Source of the DNA: Wyeomyia smithii
Lineage: Eukaryota > Arthropoda > Insecta > Diptera > Culicidae
Assembly: GCF_029784165.1 (NCBI RefSeq)
Contig: NC_073696.1
Location: forward strand, 246,259,971 to 246,323,970
Reading direction: 5' to 3'
Length of the DNA: 64,000 nt
This document shows positions 34,910 through 45,379 of this stretch, one piece after another. How positions within the stretch are numbered: the stretch's first letter is position 1; the number at the start of each line of letters is the position of its first letter. The notes below the pieces were generated by a model. It saw only the letters and a program-made list of their open reading frames with translations. It was not told where the DNA came from and did not search any database. A program made the translations under genes and the position numbers.

Positions 34910-35345
34910 ACTACAGGTGCGGCTTGAAGGCTCAAACTGAAAATAAAATTAAGGATTACAGCTATTTAGTCATTCCTGTGAGTTTTGGTGCCCAGCCATT
35001 CACAAAACGCTTCAAAAGCTCCAACCCACTCTAATGTCACCGTAACCGTGCCCCCCCTTTACTGTTGAATCGATGGAGACGCCAAATATCCATTGTACAG
35101 TGTTCTAGGGAATGAGTTTAGCAGGATTTTTGGATCTAGAGCTCGATAGTAATTGTAAAAGTTGTTAAATATGATGAGGCGGTTGTTTTTTTGTTATCAC
35201 AAATTGGGGTGACCAAAATTCAATATGAAATCAGATATCTAACTTTCGTATCTGTGTAGATAGCATTGAAGGTTGTTTTTCAATGTTGCTGTTCTGTTAA
35301 TTCTGAGCAACTTTGTAAAAGAGTTTTTCTATCTTTCGAAAGAAC
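34910..35345 (+). repeat. Module family C, unit 4
   Basis: Landmarks GATTACAGCTATTTAGTCAT, GAATCGATGGAGACGCCAAA (35,075), GTTCTAGGGAATGAGTTTAG, GATCTAGAGCTCGATAGTAA and ATCACAAATTGGGGTGACCA. The last two words tie family C to the foldback arms at 38.9 and 44.8 kb (TCTAGAGCTCTATAGCAATA, TTAGAGTGACCAA). Confidence 0.65.
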
Positions 35346-35816
35346 CGATTCAGAGTTACTTTATAATTCATAAATTATAATAAGGTGACAATGAAACAGT
35401 TTTTGCCGTTATGAACTTCAAGTACGAAAATGATAATGTTTTATTAAAAATGGAAAAATCTTTTTCTTCTATCTGTTTTGTTTCACGTTTTTTGAAAATC
35501 TTATTAAAAAAGTCTAGTAGTAGATAAAGTTAAAACCTGAATTGAACGAAAAAAAAAGATCATTCGCATTTTTAGGGTAGTTGAAATAAATTTGGAAATA
35601 TTGTATGCAAAACTGAAGCATACTCTTAGATTGTTCTTGAGTCTCCAAAGTCGTATTAGGTGTTATTTGTTCATTCAGTTTTCCAACTGTACATCCAACT
35701 GGAAAAGTAATTTATAAAAAAAAACTAAGATCATTCAGTGCAGCCGTTGTTGATACAATTTTTTCTATATTATTCACGTAATTTATCCAATAATCTAATT
35801 AGTTGTGACCATCTTA

Positions 35817-37033
35817 TAGACCGTTCCGATAATTATAAATACACTTACGATCAACCGTCATTTCAAATAACATGCAGTATGCAACCAAACGTTGGCTGCG
35901 TCCTGTTGTTTACATCCAAAAGAAACAGATGCTGTCATTTTATCTAACATTTAGTGCCAAATTTTGAAAATGCGTGGCCTTTCTCCCGAGCAAAGAAAGC
36001 GAATTGTGCACAAATGGGGCACCGCTAGTGGTCTTTCTATAAGAAAATCAGCCAGAGAAGAAGGTATAAGTGTCAGAGCAGCTCAAACCGCATTGCGGAA
36101 GTATTGTGAAGAGTGCACATTTACTGATGCCCCAAGACGTGGTAGAAAACCCGGGCCTGTTGATCCCACAATGGACAAAAAGGTTAAGGAATACTACAAG
36201 CGGCATCCTTCAGTATCAGTACGAGATGTGGCGAGAACGCTTGGAACCTCGGCGAGTAACGTTATGCGTGCCAAGGGAAGAATGGGTCTGCAGACCCGTC
36301 GGAAGCAGAAGCAGCCCAAACGAAATCCAAAACAAGCTGAATCTGTGAAACCGAAAGCTCGGAAGCTTTATGACAAACTTCTGACCAAAAAAATGGGGTG
36401 TGTTATCATGGATGACGAAACCTACATAAAACTGGACTATAAGACTCTGCCGGGACCGCAATTTTATACATAACCGAAGGGAAAGGATGTCCCTGGACCA
36501 GTGAAAGCCATTTACATCTCGTCCATTCATTACGAATGACACAATTAATGGTAAAATTTACGTGAAAGGGTGTTTGAAGAAAAGGTTGTTACCCATGGTT
36601 AAGCAGCATAACAATCCTCCAATCTTTTGGCTCGATCTTGCTTCCTGCCATTACTCTAAGGATCCACTAGGGTGGTATAAAACAAATAATGTCACATGTG
36701 TCCCACAGGAGATGAATCCTCCAAACTGCCCTAAAATTCGCCCTATTGAAACTTTTTGGGCTTTGACTAAGGCAAAGCTGAGGGAATATGTCAAAACAGC
36801 GGACAATGTTGAAAAATGTTGATTGTCGGAGAACACACTGTGCAAAAGCTTATGAGTAGTGTTAAGAGAGAAGTAAGAGAACTCGCGTATCCTAGAAAAA
36901 ATAATCCCAACTTGAATTGAAACTGGAAAGAAAACACTTATTATCTATATTTCAGAATAAAATTACCCGAAAAATCCTTTTTTTTTGTTTTATTCAAGAA
37001 AAAAGATGTATTTATAATTTTCGGAACAGTCTA
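35817..37033 (+). mobile_element. DD37E Tc1/mariner-group transposon (ITmD37E type), 1217 bp
   Basis: Terminal inverted repeats of about 29 bp: left TAGACCGTTCCGATAATTAT (35,817 onward), right, reverse-complemented, TAGACTGTTCCGAAAATTAT, each followed by AAATACA; flanked by TA (35,815-35,816 and 37,034-37,035). It carries a single damaged transposase gene on the plus strand. Length and layout fit a complete, mildly deleted element. Established knowledge: DD37E elements were described from mosquitoes. Confidence 0.9.
35964..36920 (+). pseudogene. DD37E transposase, inactivated
   Basis: The N-terminal open part (35,964-36,473, 169 codons; ATG at 35,970 is an alternative start) contains helix-turn-helix DNA-binding sequence: LSPEQRKRIVHKW (~4-16), SIRKSAREEGISVRAAQTAL (~25-44) and VSVRDVARTLGTSASNVMRA (~83-102), with a GRKPG hook between. 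The first catalytic Asp is in MDDETYIKLD (~148-157). A TAA at 36,471 then stops it, followed by a frameshift with loss of roughly 20 codons near 36,520. The second open part (36,562-36,822) carries the second Asp in FWLDLASCHY and the Glu in RPIETFW; I count 37 residues between them, giving DD37E. A further shift near 36,820 precedes the C-terminal tail (KLMSSVKREVRELAYPRK, ending at about 36,920). The enzyme would have cut and joined the element's ends; this copy cannot be made intact. Confidence 0.88.
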
Positions 37034-37199
37034 TAACCACAAGTTTTTGCTCAAATGTAATCAATACCGTTAAAATAAATTTAACTGCGGATAAAAAATT
37101 GAATTGAATTTCACCATCCTTATATGAAGTAAACAAATATTGTTAATCAAGTTTTGAACAATCCAATGGACCCGGGACGATTTTTTTTTGTTTCAGAAA

Positions 37200-38300
37200 G
37201 AAAATTAAACAGCAGGAACTTTTTGACTTTACATACTCACTTTTTCCCCTCTTAGGTTCACTAATCATTTCGGTCTTGTTACATTTAATCAGGTAGCGCA
37301 CAAAGTGGTGTAGGGAGTGCTAAACACCGCGAACATAGTGTTACTATATCAACTACTGAGATAAGATAACACGCTTCCCTTCACTTGAGATGACAGACGC
37401 AGGATGATCATTTAAACTTTTTAAGACCCAACATTACCAGCTTTTCTAAACGGGGATAATTTTTTTTGTCTCTTCTCAGTTGCTTTCAAAAAATTTCACA
37501 GTACTATTCGGTAAACCTGGTTCAAAATAATTTGTTGCGGAGTAAGGCACCAAGACCACTGGGGTGGTGTAAGCAGACGGTGTAGTGCGACGCACTCATG
37601 GTGATAAGGGATTGACAGATGGGAGGAAAAACAAAAAGGAAGAAGACGAGAAAAAGTGCCAGTAATGTGGAAACGAGTTAGCAGAAGAATTTAAAAGATA
37701 AATTGAAAATCACGAGAAGAGAAAAGTAGCTCAAAGTTTGTGAAAGTATACAGGATTGACGAGAGGAAGAAATTTATTAGCGGTACAGTGTAGAGAAATC
37801 ACACAAATAATAACCTCCGATTGAATCAATATTCGGAGGCAAACCACAACGTGATTGGCTAACGGCAAGTCCATCCAGAACGGACCGAGCAGGGTAGTTG
37901 CGGTAAAAGTGGGAATCCTGGAAAACAAGTAAAAAGTAAGCAAAATATAATGAAATAATATAGTTTAACTTTAAATCAATAAATTCTATCGCAGCTGGTG
38001 CAGGGGTTTAAAAATAGTTGAAACTTCAGAGTTTCGGTCGTCAGGAGAAATAAAGACCAATGTAAGATATCTTAGTTTCATAGTATATATTATTACTAAT
38101 GGAAAATATAGCTTTTAGCAGATCGTTAAGCAATTTTCGCGGGTGTTTCTATAGTACTTTATCACGTTGTTGTTTTGGGTACTGGAAATCTTCAGGAGTT
38201 ATATGTCAGCGGCAGCTGTTTCCATAGATCAACAGTTTAAAAAAATATTTGGTCACCCTATATTGTGATAACATAAAAATAATCGCCTTATCATATGTAA
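37200..38300 (+). repeat. Segmental repeat D, copy 2, with insertion
   Basis: Matches 32,500-32,934 on both sides of a ~598-bp insertion (37,534-38,131). After the insertion the match resumes at TTTTCGCGGGTGTTTCTATA and continues through GATCAACAGTTTAAAAAAAT to GATAACATAAAAATAATCGC. A ~65-bp stretch at about 37,312-37,372 is present only here. Confidence 0.8.
37534..38131. mobile_element. Solo-LTR-like insertion (~598 bp)
   Basis: Defined by comparison with segmental repeat D copy 1, which lacks it. Flanked by AATTT on both sides (37,529-37,533 and 38,132-38,136), compatible with a 4-5 bp target duplication of LTR elements. Read with one base of overlap, the insert begins TGTTGCGGAG and ends GTTAAGCA, i.e. 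TG...CA. AATAAA-type signals occur near 37,977 and 38,050. No gag or pol. A solo LTR is the simplest reading, but a short non-autonomous element is possible. Confidence 0.5.
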
Positions 38301-38530
38301 CAACTTTGTGGAAGATTGTTTTTCTCTAGAATATTGCTATCGAGTTCTAGATCTAAATTTCCCGCTAAAGTCGTTCCCTAGAACGCTGTGTAATGGTTAT
38401 TTGGCGTCTCCATTGATTCAACGGTGAAAGGAGGCGCACGTTAACCTTCGCGTTGGAGCGGGCTCTAAAATTCACAGGAATGGTTAAATAACTATAATCT
38501 TTTAGTTTTTTCCTGGTTAGGGATGGATTT
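38200..38530 (-). repeat. Module family C, inverted unit
   Basis: Reads as the complement of the units at 31.9 and 35.1 kb: ATTTGGCGTCTCCATTGATT (38,399), CGCACGTTAACCTTCGCGTT, and GATCTAAATTTCCCGCTAAA with CCCTAGAACGCTGTG. Confidence 0.65.
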
Positions 38531-38859
38531 TTTTCTTTTGTCGACCAGTGTGATGTTGCTAAGAATGTTTAAAAATTTGAAATTTCAAAATTTTAAACCT
38601 TCCAATTCAAATTTTTCGAAAGATGTTGAACAAATGTTTGTAAAATTAAATTAGAAAATTAAATCCTTTAATAACATCTAAGAGAAAACTTTTTCTAAAA
38701 ATGAAATTTTTGAGTTTTTTACGTGCATTTTCCTAAAAAAAGTGTTCAACTACGGTTCTAGCAATTGGTTAATATATGACTACGTGACTTAGGAATGGCC
38801 CCTAATGCGAAATAAAACCAATTTTCTTTGGTACTGGTGTTTACTGCTGTTCTAAGTAG

Positions 38860-39640
38860 ATGGCTAATGTCCTGCACAAACGTTATCGACAGTGCACAAT
38901 GGTCCAGAAACCAAATTGGGAATTGGGAAATTTGGGTCTAGAGCTCTATAGCAATATTTTGAGAAAAACTTTGTTCTTCAAAGTTGTTACACATGATAAA
39001 GCGCTTATTGAAAAATTATCAAAAATTAGAGTGACCAACATCTTCGATGCAATCAAGTAACTAACTTTTTTATCTTCGTAGATAGAAGAAAAATTTGTTC
39101 TACAATGTTATAGCTCCATTAATTTTAAGTAACTTTATGAAAAAAGTTTTTCTCTATCTTTGAAAACAACCGATTTATATTGAAAAAACACATGTTACCC
39201 TCTAACGTTTTCATTTCAAGTTTCCTCTCAAAACTGTCTTTAAACAACTTTTAGAGCTTTTTAAGAGAAACAATTTGCAATGCTGACATCGTAAATATCT
39301 CAATTTTACTCAAAGTTATTAATATTTTTCATCAAAAAATATGCGTTTTTCATTTGTATGTCTTTCTTTTTGGGGCAAAAATAAAAAGTATCTCTTGGTC
39401 TCATTTTGAAGGGCATACTTGACTCTATAAGTGGAGGAATTTTTAAAAATATGTTATTTTTTAAATTTGAGTAAATTCAATTTTAAACAAGACAAATATT
39501 GCAATAATTTTATACATTATGCATATAAAAACACCCAGATTTATTTTTTGGTATTTTTTCTCATTACTAGGAATAATCACCTTTAATTTGATCCAAAAAG
39601 ATTGAAAATCGATCAACTGGTTCAAAAGTTTTGAATTTTT
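38860..39640 (+). repeat. Left arm of a large foldback (inverted repeat)
   Basis: Inverted match to 41,350-41,714 plus 44,446-44,850. Landmarks: GTGCACAATGGTCCAGAAAC (complement at ~44,810-44,829), TCTAGAGCTCTATAGCAATA, GTTACACATGATAAAGCGCT, CCTCTAACGTTTTCATTTCA (~44,520), CAATGCTGACATCGTAAATA (~41,705), TCTTGGTCTCATTTTGAAGG (~41,590) and TGATCCAAAAAGATTGAAAA (~41,395). Arm length about 780 bp, with moderate divergence. Confidence 0.85.
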
Positions 39641-39855
39641 TTAAAATTAAATACATTGAACACAGTCGTTTTTTATGGTCACCCTATTTCAAGGTTGGTC
39701 ACGCAAAGTGCTTCAATTGTACTCAAAATCGCAGGGATGCATCTATGTTGAAAATAATCAAACCCGTATTGTTTCGTTGGGTTGTTAGAAACTAGCTCCA
39801 AAATAGGGTGACCATAAAAAACGGCTATATTCGATGTATTTTATTTAAAAAACCT
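39636..39855. repeat. Short hairpin element at the inner edge of the left arm
   Basis: 39,651-39,689 (ATACATTGAACACAGTCGTT ... TGGTCACCCTATTT) pairs with 39,801-39,840 (AAATAGGGTGACCATAAAAA ... TCGATGTAT). Flanking AT-rich words (TTTAAAATTAA / TTATTTAAAAAA) extend the pairing to ~55 bp. MITE-sized, no coding capacity. Confidence 0.65.
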
Positions 39856-41190
39856 AAATTAATCCACCTAGCGGTCAGACCCAGCCTTTCTCATTCAAAC
39901 TTATTATTTGCAAAAATAGATTTACATGGATGCTTCAATCCAATAAAAGTATATTCACTCTTTGGGTTCTTAAATATTGAGGTTGTAATTGCAGTATAAA
40001 ATATGAAATTCGACGTAATGTTAGTGCTTAATAAATAGCGAAATAAAAGACATGAGTTAATTTCGAACAATTTCATCACGAGCAATACCGGGAACGTATA
40101 AATAGTACGAAACCGCATTTAAATTATGTTGAGTCCACGTATATTGATCAAAGGTATAGTTTTAAATAGTCTTTGAATTTCTTTTCGTTCCATAACTTTT
40201 GAACCACATATCAAGTTGTTGTGAAGTTAGTTGTTTGTAAGTTTAAGAGATAACACATTCGTATGACGCTAGTTATGTTGAATAAGTCGTGTAATCTTTG
40301 AGATAATAGACTCGTTGTTTTAACAATTTAATATGTAACGGTCGCTTAAGTTCGATTATAATCGAATGAAATGCGAACGTATAGAGCAGCCGAATTATGA
40401 AACCACTTGTTCAATCATAATTCATCGGTTAACCCTTAACTAGCCCGTTCATCCGATATCAATATTGTTCAAATCGGTTGTGTAGTTTCTGAGATAATGA
40501 AGTTTCGTGATTTTCACATTTCAATACATTACAGACGAAGTTACATTCCGATTACAGTAAAATTCAATAGAATGTTATGAGGCAGCTGGACCTCTCATTT
40601 AACACTAATTTAGTGAAAATCGGTTCAGCAATCTCTGAGAAAAGTGAGTGAGTTTAAGTAGTCTTGTAAATATTTTACTTTTCATAGCTGGATTTCACAT
40701 TTTTAAGCCTAACAGGCAAAGTAATAATCCGATTGCAAAAAAAATCAATAAGGTCTTATGGAGCAAATAGACCTTCCATTTGACACCGATTTTATGGAAA
40801 TCGGTCGAGCCATCTCTGAGAAACATGAGTGAGAATAAATAGTCTCGAGAACACGTTTCTTTCCATAACTTTTGAACCACATGTTCAATCTTAATGAAAT
40901 TCGAAAGTTAAGAGTTTTTAAGGTAGCCCGTTCATTTGAAATTTTGTTCAAATCGGTTGTGTAGTTTCTGAGATATTGATGTTGCGTGATTTTTACATTT
41001 TGATACATAACCTCTAAACTAGAAATCCGATTGCAATGAAATTCAATTGGGTTTTATGGGGCAAATAGACCTTTCATTTGCAATTAATTTCATTGAAATC
41101 GGTCCAGCCATCTCTGAGAAAATCGAGTGAGATTGGGAGAGCGTTACATACACACACATACCCACACACATACCCACACACTTACACACA

Positions 41191-41242
<52 letters not shown>

Positions 41243-41349
41243 GAAAATGCTCAGCTCGTCGAGCTGAGTCGAGTGATATACAACATTCAGCCCTTTGGAG
41301 CACTTTTATACCTTTGGTTTTTTCAGTGATTGCTATACCTTTCTAGGAG
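39856..41349. mobile_element. Non-autonomous repeat with ~0.3-kb internal tandem units and a CA tract
   Basis: Starts around CCACCTAGCGGTCAGACC ... GCCTTTCTCATTC and ends at CCTTTCTAGGAGAAAGGC. Internally, diverged units repeat the order CCATAACTTTTGAACCACAT (about 40,190 and 40,862), TCAAATCGGTTGTGTAGTTT (40,470 and 40,947), CCGATTNCANTAAAATTCAA (40,547, 40,730 and 41,027) and AAATCGGTYNAGCCATCTCT (40,617, 40,797 and 41,095). The end near the CA tract, CTCAGCTCGTCGAGCTGAGT, is palindromic. From memory this module type is common in mosquito genomes. No protein frame. Confidence 0.65.
41150..41239. repeat. (CA)n microsatellite
   Basis: About 90 bp of CA repeats, interrupted by TACC and CTTA in its first half and pure in the second half. 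Confidence 0.95.
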
Positions 41350-41714
41350 AAAGGCAAAAATTCATAACTTTTGAACCAGTTGATCGATTTTCGATCTTTT
41401 TGGGTCAAATTAAAGGTAATTACGTCTAGTTATAAGAAAAAATACCAAAAAATAAATCTGGGTGCTTTTATATGCATATTGTATAAAATTATTGAAATTT
41501 TCGTCTTGTTTTCAAATTGAATTTACTCAAATTAAAAAAAACATATTTTTAAAAATTCCTCCATTTATAGAGTCAAGTATGCCCTTCAAAATGAGACCAA
41601 GAGATATTTTTTATGTTTGCCCCAAAAAGAACGACATACATATGAAAAACGCATATTTTTTGATGAAAAATATTAATAACTTTGAGTAAAATTGAGATAT
41701 TTACGATGTCAGCA
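41350..41714 (-). repeat. Right foldback arm, inner part
   Basis: Complementary to 39,275-39,640. The match stops at GATGTCAGCATTG (41,705-41,714 region), where the tail of the minus-strand retrotransposon begins, and continues on the far side of that element at 44,446. Confidence 0.85.
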
Positions 41715-41777
41715 TTGTATTTGTATTTGTATTTGAATAATCCATCTGACAATAAATAGTCTTAATGAATAAATAAA

Positions 41778-42939
41778 CTAGCTAATCACATTTCTAAGTC
41801 TATTTACAAAATATCGGGTTGGTTCGTCAAATTCAAAGTGCTCTTCAACATCAGTAAAGCTACGAACACACGCTGTGAACGGTTCATTATTTCCAAACAA
41901 GGTACGGTGATAAATTGGTTGCAATAACGTCGTGTTTCGAAGAGATCTGTTTGGGATACGAAAGTTCAACATTTGGAGTAGTCCAGGAGCATCAATTTCG
42001 CCATTTAAGAGCTCAGCGATAAACAATGATTGCTGTAACTTCCTTCGACGTTCAAGAGTATCTAATCCCAGTAGCCGGCACCTATCATAATATGAAGGTA
42101 AACTGTCGGGGTTACGCCAGGCTAAGTTCCTTAGGGCCAAGCGAATAAACCGTTTTTGAACCCGTTCAATCCTAAGTCTCCAAGTAATCTGGTAAGGATG
42201 CCATATGATGACTGCATATTCTAAAATTGGTGCGCAGTACAAAGACTTCCAACAATGTGGGTCAGAAAAGTCCTTAGCAACCTTGGATACAAAACCTAGT
42301 TGTCGTGTAGCTTTCGATATCAATACAGAACGGTGCAAATCAAAGGTCATTTTTGAGTCCAATAAAATTCCCCATCACTTTACTAACTCTAGTAAGTAAT
42401 TTGCCGTCAATATGGTAATCGAACACTGTTGGTTGTAATTTACGATGAAATGAGATAACCTGGAATTTTCCAACACTAATAATCAGTTTGTTTCTGTGGC
42501 ACCAGTCAGCAAACAAACTTAAACAGGTTTGTAAACGCCAACAATCCTCCTGCGTTTGTACTACAGCATACAACTTTAGGTCGTCAGCATACACTAGTTT
42601 CAGACAACGTTTGTCCAGTATCAAAGCAGCGTCATTGAAATACAAAATAAATAAAAGCGGTCCGAGATTGCTGCCTTGTGGGACACCAGACTTATTTGAA
42701 AAAGGCCGTGATACACAACCATCAATCATCACTCGAAGTTCACGATCAGTTAGATAGGATTCCAACCAGGTCACCAGTTGAGTAGAAATCCCAAGCCGAG
42801 ACAATTTGTGTAACAATATTTGATGGTCAATTTTATCGAATGCTGCCTTCAAGTCAGTATAAATCGTATCTACCTGCACTTTATTCTCCATGCTCGTTAT
42901 ACACTCCGAGGTAAATTTCATTAAGTTTGTTGTTACCAA
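41778..42939 (-). pseudogene. Reverse transcriptase, palm to C-terminus
   Basis: Two overlapping open parts (42,939-42,340 and 42,362-41,778) in different frames make up the catalytic region. The first has TIYTDLKAAFDKIDH (first Asp), SGVPQGSNLGPLLFILYFND and LVYADDLKLY (YxDD box intact), then DWCHRNKLIISVGKFQVISF. The second starts around MTFDLHRSVLISKATRQLGF and includes YCAPILEYAVIIWHPYQ, RKLQQSLFIAELLNGEIDAP and NRSLRNTTLLQPIYHRTLFG. The frame break lies near 42,350. The stop is at 41,778, about 45 bp before the A-rich tail. It is the same general family as the plus-strand element, but sequence identity is low. Confidence 0.85.
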
Positions 42940-42948
42940 CCGCCCAGG

Positions 42949-43380
42949 TTAAAAGCCGTGTTGGTCAACAGAAATGTAGTTTTTCGTGACATCGAGAATA
43001 ATTTTACTCACTATTATTTCGAACAATTTTGAAGCGGCTGAGAGGCTCGTAATTCCTCGGTAATTGATCACATTATAACGATCACCTCGCTTAAAAACAG
43101 GATACATAAAAGACTGCTTCCAAATGCGAGGAAATTTCATTTGCTGAAATGAGCGGTTGAAAATGTCGCTTAGAGGTTGAGCTACAGCAGCAATACAACG
43201 ACATATCACAACTGCAGGTAGACCATTAGGACCAGGAGCAAACGATCGTTTCAACTTTTTCGCAGCTGACAATACCATATCTACGTTTACAGTACAAGCA
43301 CGCAGCTCAACCAAGTCAGCGGGAACATCACGGATGGCATCATTTATCTCTGTTCTGGATGAGAAATTCGTTGAGAACAC
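42949..43380 (-). pseudogene. Reverse transcriptase N-terminal part
   Basis: 143 open codons with LKRSFAPGPNGLPAVV, PRIWKQSFMYPVFKRGD and NVINYRGITSLSAASKLFE (RT motifs 1-2), ending SVDQHGF, after which a stop or frame change separates it from the TNLMKFT start of the next part (expected motif QHGFxxGRxxxTNL). It precedes the catalytic palm in the same gene. Confidence 0.85.
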
Positions 43381-43399
43381 CGAAGAAAAATGCTCGGCA

Positions 43400-44445
43400 A
43401 ACAGCTGACAAGACTCAACAATAGCGTCAGATGTAGTCTTATAAACTACGTGGATTACTTGTTAAACTCATTTGTACCCGTAATACGTACGATTTGTAGA
43501 GACAGGAATTCAAAAACCTATATGCCTTACTAGCTTGCTGAAACCTAGTTTGGTTACCAGAAGTTCTACGTCGTCGTAGGTTCCGTTGACAAGCGTTGCG
43601 CACACGTTTCAATTCTCGTAAGCGATAAGTGCTCCAGGCGGGTGAAACAGGGGGTCGAATCCGCGGAACATTCGCAACTAGTCAATTGCTCAAAATAGAA
43701 CAAAACGTTTTTGCCATTTCGTCAACATCGTTCGTAAAAATCGTACTCCAGTCAACCGTAGTCAAATATTGCGAAAGGGTCTCGAAATCGATCATACGAA
43801 AGTTCAAAGGCCGTTCATTTCGCCTATCAGATGATCCTTCACACACAACTTGCACGGGAAGCGACATTTCAAGCGGGGGATGATGCGAGTCAACGGGTAG
43901 AAACGGAGCAGATATACACAGCAGCCTCACAATTTGGCGAACAAAAAACTAAGTCAAAAATCCGATTGAGAGCGTTTCAAATAAGGTTCCTTTGGTGAAG
44001 GCACAAATAATTCATACCGTCCAAAAGAGTGCTGCTAGCCGCCGGTAGCTGAGAAGAATCGCATACAATACTATTATCTATCGAGTTCCATCGCATACGT
44101 GCTTGGTTAAAATCTCCGCACACCAAAACAGCGTCATTGGGAAGACATTTCTCGCTCAGCTCATTCAGTGACAAATTATGATCGTTGATTACTCTCACGT
44201 CGTGGCTTTTGTCCGGTGGGATGTAGATAGCACACATATAAATTTTTTTCCCTTTAATAGTCGCAGAAACACATATTTGTTCCAGGCTTTGGCCATACGA
44301 TAAGTGCACCACACGGCTGGCATATCGTTGCGAAACAGCGATCAAAACGCCACCAAAACGAACTTTTTTGCTGTTATCTGGACTCCGATCACAACGAAAT
44401 ACATTGAAATCAGCACCAAATAGTTGCTGCGAGGTAAAACAGTTG
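43400..44445 (-). pseudogene. Endonuclease C-terminal half and linker
   Basis: The part at 44,345-43,977 reads VLIAVSQRYASRVVHLSYGQ, KKIYMCAIYIPPDKSHDV and VLVCGDFNQARMRWN, the endonuclease motifs YxPP and GDFN. After a frame break, 43,930-43,682 reads LPVDSHHPPLEMSLPV, equivalent to the terminal SDHxP catalytic His motif, then a linker with WSTIFTNDVDEMAKTF. Between 43,680 and 43,400 the minus strand can be read in pieces as an Arg-rich linker (CQRNLRRRRTSGNQ). Upstream of the first part only the short segment GADFNVFRCDRSPDN remains before truncation at about 44,445. Confidence 0.8.
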
Positions 44446-44850
44446 CAAATTGTTACTCTTAAAAAGCTCTAAAAGTCGTTCAAAGACAGTTTTGAGATGA
44501 ATCTTGAAATAAAAACGTTAGAGCGTAAAATGTGTTTTTTCAATGTAAATCGGTTGTTTTCAAAAATAGAGAAAAACTTTTTTATACAAAGTTACCTAAA
44601 ATCAATGGAGCTATAACATTTGAGAATAAATTTTTCTTCTATCTACAAAGATAAAAAAATTAGATACTTTTCTGCATTGAAAATGTTGGTCACTCTAATT
44701 TTTAATAATTTTTCAATAAGCTCTTTATCATATGTAACAACTTTGTAGAAAAAAGTTTTTCTCTAAAATGTTGCTATAGAGCTCTAGACCCAAATTTCCC
44801 CCTAAATTTGGTTTCTGGACCATTGTGCAGTGGCCAAATTACGCGTAGGA
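44446..44850 (-). repeat. Right foldback arm, outer part
   Basis: Complement of 38,860-39,275: GCAAATTGTTACTCTTAAAA joins exactly where the inner part at 41,714 stopped. It ends near GGTTTCTGGACCATTGTGCA (44,810-44,829). Confidence 0.85.
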
Positions 44851-45379
44851 TGACAGTTTCATAGTGAGCGCAACTGCTGCATTTTGGTTTTCTATACCGA
44901 GTTGAGTTAAGCTCGTTGCGATTAACATTCGATTAAAGGACCAATGGTATAATTCAAAAATATAACAAAATCATTATAAAAAAATATTTGCTGTGAAGTT
45001 TTATTTTGGATGCATTTTGTCCACCTATTTTTATATGATTTTTTATACTTACGCAATTATTATTTCTAATCTAATAATCTATTTATTAAACGGTTTATTT
45101 TACTCGATTTATTTTTTCATTTTTGTGGTTTTTTCATAGCGGTACAATCAACCGCGTTAAAGGCTCCAGTGTAGTTTTCCTATTTGTTTTTTGTTTCGAA
45201 AACATGAATTTTTTAATGTTCAATGTCATTAAATATATCAGATGCGTCTCCATCAAATATTATAATGACTTTTTCAATGGAGACTTATGGTGATTTATGA
45301 TATGCACGATTTTTTTCACGAAGAACACACACACACGACCGCATAACTGACGTAGAAATACGCACACTATTAACAAATG
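44851..45379. other. Non-coding interval
   Basis: AT-rich, with a short (AC)n run at about 45,325-45,338. No gene or element end found. Confidence 0.4.

Larger units (their letters stand above)
41715..44445 (-). mobile_element. 5'-truncated Jockey/CR1-group non-LTR retrotransposon nested in the foldback arm
   Basis: The 3' end lies at the left: a (CAAATA)n tail on the minus strand (41,715-41,735), a short 3' UTR, then reverse transcriptase and endonuclease sequence running leftward to rightward on the minus strand until about 44,445, where the foldback arm resumes (TTGCAAATTGTTACTC). The N-terminal endonuclease motif before NVFRCDR is absent, so it is 5'-truncated. Only TTG is shared at the two junctions, so no proper target duplication can be claimed. 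Because it splits the arm, it inserted after the inverted repeat formed. Confidence 0.88.

Noticed and set aside
41043..41303. Frame with a Cys-Val or His-Thr run
   Set aside because: Product of the (CA)n microsatellite.
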